Positions 59,587 through 64,000 of a DNA stretch of 64,000 bases are shown here, one piece after another. A program made the position numbers and the translations under genes. The notes under the pieces were generated by a model. It was not told the DNA's origin, made no database searches, and saw nothing but the letters and a program-made list of their open reading frames with translations. The first letter of the stretch is position 1, and the number at the start of each line of letters is the position of its first letter. Source of the stretch: Homoserinimonas sp044769865 (GTDB taxonomy: Bacteria; Actinomycetota; Actinomycetes; Actinomycetales; Microbacteriaceae); NCBI RefSeq assembly GCF_044769865.1, contig NZ_JBIZWA010000001.1, forward strand, positions 744,001 to 808,000, read 5' to 3'.

Positions 59587-59710
59587 GACACCCCGCCTGT
59601 CGCGCCCGAGGTCACCCCGAGGTGGGGTCGGGCTCGTTCGGCTGCGATGCTAGGCCCGGGCTTCGGGCCGCGCAATGGGGTGGATGCGGAGGAACGCGGC
59701 TGGTCGCCGC

Positions 59711-59995
59711 TCAGCGTCGTGACTGGGAAGCTCCCGGCCATAGCGCCGCGCCGAGCCCCCGCTCCAGCTTGGCGATCGTGTCGAGGTCGGGCCAAGTGCG
59801 GCCCTGCAGGATCCCCTGAATGGTGCTGTGATCGACGCCCGTGCGCGCCCCCGCTGCCCTCATGCTCAAGTCCCCCATCGCCGCCTGCAGGTTCAGGGTC
59901 AACAGTCGAGCGACCTCGCCGCTCGGGTCATCCGAAGGCGTGTCGGGCCAACTCGACGTGCGCTCGCTGGGCGAGGAGCGAGATGGCCGGGGCAT
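59711..59995 (-). CDS. XRE-like helix-turn-helix protein
   Basis: 94 residues. A disordered Ser/Pro-rich start (PRPSRSSPSERTSSWP) precedes a compact HTH: LTLNLQAAMGDLSMRAAGARTGVDHSTIQGILQGRTWPDLDTIAKLERGLGAAL. It is 124 bases upstream of the asparaginase gene on the same strand and may regulate it. ATG at 59995 follows CTACGCTCGAGTC without a strong ribosome site. Confidence 0.82.
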   Translation of the reverse strand: MPRPSRSSPSERTSSWPDTPSDDPSGEVARLLTLNLQAAMGDLSMRAAGARTGVDHSTIQGILQGRTWPDLDTIAKLERGLGAALWPGASQSRR

Positions 59996-60062
59996 GACTC
60001 GAGCGTAGACGAGCGCAGCGGAGAGTGAAGAAGGAGCCCGTCACAGAACGGGGACCATGTGG

Positions 60063-60136
60063 TAGCTGAGGCGGGATTCGAACCCGCGACCTCACGATTA
60101 TGAGTCGTGCGCTCTCACCAACTGAGCTACTCAGCC
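60063..60136 (-). tRNA. tRNA-Met (CAT), elongator type
   Basis: 74 nucleotides on the minus strand. The acceptor stem GGCTGAG pairs with CTCAGCT, D-arm GCTC/GAGC, anticodon stem CACGA/TCGTG with loop CTCATAA (anticodon CAT), T-arm GCGGG-TTCGAAT-CCCGC. The stem is not initiator-like; a tRNA-Ile with modified CAT is the only alternative. No CCA is encoded (CC follows). Confidence 0.95.
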
Positions 60137-60169
60137 ACATGCCGACAGTGTCGCGAAACCTGTCGATCG

Positions 60170-60241
<72 letters not shown>

Positions 60242-60301
60242 ATTCCTCGTGCGCGCACAAGGCTGGCCCGTTCAGGCAACCGGTCTAGATTATCATCCCT
60301 C

Positions 60302-60335
60302 CGCCGGGAGCAAGAACACGCCGGGAGCGAGAACA
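60302..60335. repeat. Tandem 17-bp duplication upstream of the tRNA genes
   Basis: CGCCGGGAGCAAGAACA is followed immediately by CGCCGGGAGCGAGAACA. On the minus strand each unit carries TGTTCT, spaced 17 bases from GATAAT (60296-60291) in the nearer copy, so the duplication appears to repeat a -35-like element of the tRNA promoter. Confidence 0.65.
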
Positions 60336-60362
60336 CGGAGCATCCGCCCCGAATCGAAGCAC

Positions 60363-60665
60363 TCAGCCGGGCCGGTTGGCCTTCCCGTCGAGCCACAGCA
60401 TGTCTGAGTCGTCGCGGTGAGTGCCGGTCGAGCCGACGTGCTTCGCGTCGATCTGCGGCCCCTTCTTGATGACATGCACGAGCGCCATCCCGTGGCCACG
60501 GCCGAGGTCGTACTCCGTCTCGAGCCACTGCAGGATGACGCCCGCCTTCACGGAGGGGTCGTCATACCCTTTGGCCTTCGCAACCTCGACAAGTTGGCGG
60601 GGCGTGAGCCCCGTCCTGTCTTCGATCGCGTCGAGGTACGCCTGGAATGACATCATCGTCTCCAT
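60363..60665 (-). CDS. DUF4287 domain protein
   Basis: 100 residues. FQAYLDAIEDRTGLTPRQLVEVAKAKG and VKAGVILQWLETEYDLGRGHGMALVHVIKKGP match the DUF4287 domain, a small helical module often found alone or fused to DUF5655. The tail (GTHRDDSDMLWLDGKANRPG) is loop-like. Cytoplasmic; function unknown. Stands alone between tRNAs and the acyl-CoA dehydrogenase. Confidence 0.85.
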   Translation of the reverse strand: METMMSFQAYLDAIEDRTGLTPRQLVEVAKAKGYDDPSVKAGVILQWLETEYDLGRGHGMALVHVIKKGPQIDAKHVGSTGTHRDDSDMLWLDGKANRPG

Positions 60666-60692
60666 TCGGGTGTGGTCCGGGTGAGCCGCAGG

Positions 60693-61862
60693 CTACCGGA
60701 ACGCAGGCACCCCTGTCACGGCCTTACCGAGGATGAGCGTGTGCACCTCATCGGTTCCCTCATAGGTGCGCACCGACTCCAGGTTGTTGGCGTGCCGCAG
60801 CGGCGAATGGTCGAGCGTGACGCCGTTGCCGCCGAAGATCGTGCGCGCCTCGCGGCAGATCGCGATCGCCTCACGCACGTTGCTGAGCTTGCCGAGCGAG
60901 ATCTGCTCGGGAGTGAGGAGCCCCGCATCCTTCAGCCGCCCCAGGTGCAGCGCCAGAAGGGTGCCCTTCTCGATCTCGACCACCATGTTGGCGAGCTTCT
61001 CCTGCGTCAGCTGATAGCCGGCGAGCGGCTTGCCGAACTGCTGCCGCTCAAGCGAATACTCGAGTGCGGCGATAAAACTGTCGCGCGCCGCCCCCATCGC
61101 GCCCCAGACGATCCCATACCGCGCCTCGTTGAGACACGAGAACGGCGCCCGCAGACCGCGCGCCTCTGGCAGCCGCGCCGACTCCGGCACGCGCACCTCG
61201 TCCAGCACGATGTCGCACTGGATCGACGCGCGCATCGAGAGTTTCGGCTCGATCGGCGTGGCGGTGAACCCCGGCGTGCCCGTCGGAACGATGAAGCCCC
61301 GGATGCCCTCCTCGGTGTTCGCCCAGATGATCGCCACCTGCGCGATCGACGCGAGGCCGATCCACCGTTTGGCGCCCGAGATGACCCAGTCGTCGCCATC
61401 ACGCCGGGCGAAGGTGTACATGCTGGCGGGGTCACTGCCCGCCGTGGGTTCGGTGAGGCCGAAGCATCCGATGACCTCACCGGCCGCCATGCGGGGCAGC
61501 CATTCCTGCTTCTGCTCCTCGCTGCCCCACTTGTGGATGGCGCTCATCGCGAGCGAACCCTGCACGCTCACGAAGGTGCGGATGCCCGAATCGCCCGCCT
61601 CCAGCTCGAACGCCGCGAGTCCGTACTCGACGGCGCTGCGGCCCGGGCATCCGTAGCCCTTGAGTGACGCGCCCAGCACCCCCAGCTCACCGAGCTCGGG
61701 CACGATCTCGGCCGGGAACACCCCCTCGGCGAACCAGCGGCCGATGTTGGGGCGGATGCGCGCGGCAACGTAATCGCGCACCTCCTCGCGGAAGGCGCGC
61801 TCCTCGTCGCTCAACAGCGAGTCGATCGCGAGCAGGTCGTGGGCGGCGGACGGCGTTGTCAT
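60693..61862 (-). CDS. Glutaryl-CoA dehydrogenase-like acyl-CoA dehydrogenase
   Basis: 389 residues. FAD-binding acyl-CoA dehydrogenase with the catalytic Glu368 in TYEGTDEVHTLILG. The segment FGLTEPTAGSDPASMYTFARR and the RYG-type loop NEARYGIVWGAMGAAR are characteristic of glutaryl-CoA dehydrogenase, which converts glutaryl-CoA to crotonyl-CoA in lysine and tryptophan breakdown. No partner genes are adjacent, so the substrate is inferred. Start at 61862 ATG (MTTPSAAHDL). Confidence 0.9.
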   Translation of the reverse strand: MTTPSAAHDLLAIDSLLSDEERAFREEVRDYVAARIRPNIGRWFAEGVFPAEIVPELGELGVLGASLKGYGCPGRSAVEYGLAAFELEAGDSGIRTFVSVQGSLAMSAIHKWGSEEQKQEWLPRMAAGEVIGCFGLTEPTAGSDPASMYTFARRDGDDWVISGAKRWIGLASIAQVAIIWANTEEGIRGFIVPTGTPGFTATPIEPKLSMRASIQCDIVLDEVRVPESARLPEARGLRAPFSCLNEARYGIVWGAMGAARDSFIAALEYSLERQQFGKPLAGYQLTQEKLANMVVEIEKGTLLALHLGRLKDAGLLTPEQISLGKLSNVREAIAICREARTIFGGNGVTLDHSPLRHANNLESVRTYEGTDEVHTLILGKAVTGVPAFR

Positions 61863-61917
61863 GCCTCGAACCTATCGCCGGCCGTCGAGTGCCGAGAAGT
61901 GGCGCGAGAACCGGCGG

Positions 61918-63147
61918 CTAGAACACCCTGAGGAGCACGCCGCTCGCAGCGCCCACGAGCACGACCACCCACGGCGGGGTGCGCCACGCAAGCAACAGCA
62001 CGAAGCACACGACAGCGAGCGAGAGGCTCGCGACGTCGACCACGGCGGAGACGAACACGGGATCGTAGAGCGCGGCGGCCAGGATGCCGACGACGGCAGC
62101 GTTGGCTCCCCGCATGAACGCGCCCGCCCACGGCACGGAGCGGAACCGGTTCCAGAAGGGCAGCACCCCGAGCAGCAGGAGGAAGCCAGGGAGGAACACG
62201 GCAATGAGCGCGAGCGCCGCCCTGGCGAGCCCTGGCTCGCCGAGCGCCCCGAGGTAGGCGGCGAAGGTGAACAGGGGGCCCGGCACGGCCTGCGCAGCCC
62301 CATACCCGGCAAGGAACTCGTCCTGGCCGACCCATCCGCCCGACACGACCTCGGCCTGCAGCAGAGGAAGCACCACATGGCCGCCGCCGAAGACGAGCGC
62401 GCCCGCCCGGTAGACGCCATCCACGAACTCGAGCACCCCGCTGCGCGTGACCGTGGCCACGATGGGAAGGCCGACAAGGAGCACCGCGAAGAGCGAGAGT
62501 GACACCAGCCCCGCCCGCCGCGAGACAGGGAACGTGAGCGGCGCCTCGACCGTGGGCGTTCGGCCCCGGCACAGCAGCAGCCCGGCGAGCGCCCCCAGCG
62601 CGATCGCGGCCACCTGCCCCCACGCCGCCGGCACCAGCAGCGCGATGACCATGGCGACGACCGCGATCGACGCGCGCCGGGCATCCGGGGTCAGGGCCTT
62701 GGCCATCCCCCACACCGCGTGGGCGACGATCGCGACGGCAACGATCTTGAGCCCGGAAAGGATGCCATCGCCCACCGGGTTGTCCATGATCGACGCCCCG
62801 AACGCGAAAGCGACAAGGAGCGCAGCCGAGGGGAGGGTGAAGGCCAACCAGGCGACCACCGCACCCCAAGGCCCCGCCCGCAACAGGCCGAGCGCGAAGC
62901 CCACCTGGCTCGACGCCGGGCCAGGCAAGAACTGGGCCAAGGCCACGAGATCGGCGTACTCCCGCTCCCCCAGCCAGCGCCGCCGGGTCACGAACTCGTC
63001 GCGGAAGTACCCCAGGTGAGCGACCGGCCCGCCGAAGGAGGTGAGACCCAGCTTGAGGAACGCCCGGAAGACCTCCCCCACAGCGCGTGAAGCCGGTGGC
63101 AATGATCCAGCCTCGCCCGCCACCAGTTCTCCCGTCGCCGCCACCAT
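61918..63147 (-). CDS. chrA: Chromate transporter ChrA
   Basis: 409 residues from ATG at 63147; longer in-frame extensions are rejected because they are antisense to the next gene. Two homologous halves, each with the CHR signatures: FLKLGLTSFGGPVAHLGYF with LAQFLPGPASSQVGFALG, and ALVFGGGHVVLPLLQAEV with GYGAAQAVPGPLFTFAAYLG. About ten helices. It exports chromate or relatives. The ribosome site GAGGATAT lies inside an 18-bp palindrome. No chrB regulator is nearby. Confidence 0.93.
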   Translation of the reverse strand: MVAATGELVAGEAGSLPPASRAVGEVFRAFLKLGLTSFGGPVAHLGYFRDEFVTRRRWLGEREYADLVALAQFLPGPASSQVGFALGLLRAGPWGAVVAWLAFTLPSAALLVAFAFGASIMDNPVGDGILSGLKIVAVAIVAHAVWGMAKALTPDARRASIAVVAMVIALLVPAAWGQVAAIALGALAGLLLCRGRTPTVEAPLTFPVSRRAGLVSLSLFAVLLVGLPIVATVTRSGVLEFVDGVYRAGALVFGGGHVVLPLLQAEVVSGGWVGQDEFLAGYGAAQAVPGPLFTFAAYLGALGEPGLARAALALIAVFLPGFLLLLGVLPFWNRFRSVPWAGAFMRGANAAVVGILAAALYDPVFVSAVVDVASLSLAVVCFVLLLAWRTPPWVVVLVGAASGVLLRVF

Positions 63148-63165
63148 GCCGAGGATATCCTCGGC
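63148..63165. promoter_or_regulatory. 18-bp perfect palindrome at the chrA ribosome site
   Basis: GCCGAGGATATCCTCGGC abuts the chrA ATG. It includes the likely ribosome-binding bases (GAGGAT), so it could be an operator or, in RNA, a hairpin or dimer site that hides the ribosome site. Confidence 0.65.
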
Positions 63166-63234
63166 GTCAGGGGAATAGGCGGCCGCACCGCGTCGTATAT
63201 ATCTGAGGAAACTTCCCAATCCCGAAGGAGCCCC

Positions 63235-64000
63235 ATGCCCTGGAATAACACCCGCATCACCCGGATGCTCGGACTCGACCACCCCATCGTGCAGGGCGCC
63301 TTCGGGGGCGGGATGTCCCGGGTCGTCCTCGCTGCCGCGGTCTCGAACGGCGGCGGCCTCGGCTCCTTCGGCGCCCACCACCTCGACGGTGACGCCATCA
63401 CTGCACTCATCGCAGAGTTGCACGCGGCCACCGACCGCAGCTTCGCCGTGAACCTCTGGGTGCCGATTCCGGGCGAACCCACGGAGCTCGACCAGGACAC
63501 CTGGGAGCGCGCCGCCGAGCTGCTCACCCCCTGGCTCGAGCGCCTCGGCATCGAGCGCGCCCCCTTCGCGCCCAGGCGGAGCATCCCGTTTGAGGAGCAG
63601 GTCGATGCCCTGCTCGACGCGGCGCCACCGGTCTTCAGTTTCGTCTTCGGCGTGCCCGCACCAAAGATCCTTGCCGAGGCGAAGCGCCGCGGCATCCTCA
63701 CCCTCGGCACGGCCACCAACATCGACGAAGGACGCGCCCTCGACGAGGCTGGCGTCGACATCGTGGTCGCGTCGGGCTACGAGGCGGGCGGCCACCGCAC
63801 CTCGTTCCTGCGCCCCGCCAGCGACTCCCTCGCCACGGGCCCTCTCACCGCCATCCTGAGCTCGCGACTCAGTGCACCTGTCGTTGCCGCGGGAGGCATC
63901 GCGGATGGTCGCGGCATCGCCTCGGCGCTCATGCTGGGCGCTGAGGCCGCTCAGCTCGGCACCGCCTTCCTCGCCACCGAGGAGTCCGGAGCCTCACCCT
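63235..64000 (+). CDS. Nitronate monooxygenase family protein (partial, cut by window end)
   Basis: The first 255 codons from ATG 63235, preceded by AAGGAGCCCC. FMN-dependent TIM barrel: HPIVQGAFGGGMSRVVLAAAVSNGGGLGSFG, FAVNLWVPIPGEP, GVDIVVASGYEAGGHR with the catalytic His, and APVVAAGGIADGRGIASALMLGAEAAQLGTAFLATEES. It oxidises alkyl nitronates such as propionate-3-nitronate. It is divergent from chrA across an 87-base gap holding TATATAT. The C-terminus lies right of base 64000. Confidence 0.92.
   Translation, partial: MPWNNTRITRMLGLDHPIVQGAFGGGMSRVVLAAAVSNGGGLGSFGAHHLDGDAITALIAELHAATDRSFAVNLWVPIPGEPTELDQDTWERAAELLTPWLERLGIERAPFAPRRSIPFEEQVDALLDAAPPVFSFVFGVPAPKILAEAKRRGILTLGTATNIDEGRALDEAGVDIVVASGYEAGGHRTSFLRPASDSLATGPLTAILSSRLSAPVVAAGGIADGRGIASALMLGAEAAQLGTAFLATEESGASP

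Noticed and set aside
60063..60136. Reading this tRNA as initiator tRNA-Met
   Set aside because: The acceptor stem begins G-G with normal pairing and lacks the initiator C1-A72 mismatch.

Overview
The window is about 70% G+C, has tightly packed genes with frequent ATGA/GTGA overlaps, and reads as chromosomal DNA of an actinobacterium of the family Microbacteriaceae (Micrococcales). This is inferred from protein style (DUF6350 next to purN-purH, DUF3817 next to guaA, two MaoC-type dehydratase subunits next to murB, an EssC-type ATPase with an N-terminal ubiquitin-like/FHA region) and from the recurrent word GGATGC/GCATCC. No database was consulted; all family names come from reading the translations.

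Layout. 1-2967: heterodimeric ABC exporter, first gene cut by the window edge. 3186-6613: purN-purH with a DUF6350 membrane protein. 6776-9545: DUF4166 protein and succinyl-CoA synthetase (sucC-sucD). 9738-11804: ABC-2 drug-type transporter ending in its own XRE regulator. 11944-16824: pcrA helicase, thiolase, glycerophosphodiesterase. 16896-18365: small zinc-ribbon proteins around a Bax-inhibitor-1 membrane protein. 18450-24386: guaA, DUF3817, SURF1, glpD, guaB3. 24427-26316: a small unknown protein and an unknown membrane protein.

26493-41537 is the accessory highlight: a type VII secretion (T7SS) toxin locus. It has an EssC-like motor ATPase, an FHA protein, three WXG100 proteins, a secreted Ig-like protein, a TM protein and a lipoprotein. 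The 1311-residue effector seems to carry two toxin domains, a papain-like fold and a C-terminal TNT-type NAD glycohydrolase. Downstream, overlapping one another, lie a candidate immunity gene, a second free-standing TNT domain whose key Gln is replaced, an Imm61-like gene and a YezG-like immunity gene. The toxin tip and first immunity gene are visibly poorer in G+C than the trunk, which suggests exchange of toxin cassettes.

41549-49176: an ABC-2 transporter, murB with two MaoC dehydratase subunits, a very short Cys-containing peptide with a strong promoter, ribosome site and terminator, a CGNR regulator divergent from an SDR protein, a second SDR, and a group-2 sigma factor preceded by an overlapping leader peptide. 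49255-54326: TetR regulator with a 24-bp palindromic operator, MMPL and MFS exporters, then a deletion scar joining the ends of two broken genes. 54349-59995: PEP synthase with its regulator PpsR, a polysaccharide-deacetylase-type hydrolase, asparaginase, and an HTH protein. 60063-60241: tRNA-Met and tRNA-Thr. 60363-64000: DUF4287, a glutaryl-CoA-dehydrogenase-like enzyme, ChrA and a nitronate monooxygenase cut by the right edge.

Scattered between ordinary genes are long, nearly perfect palindromes; two loci share the 15-base core CTGAGTTTCNGACAG and may be a small repeat family.
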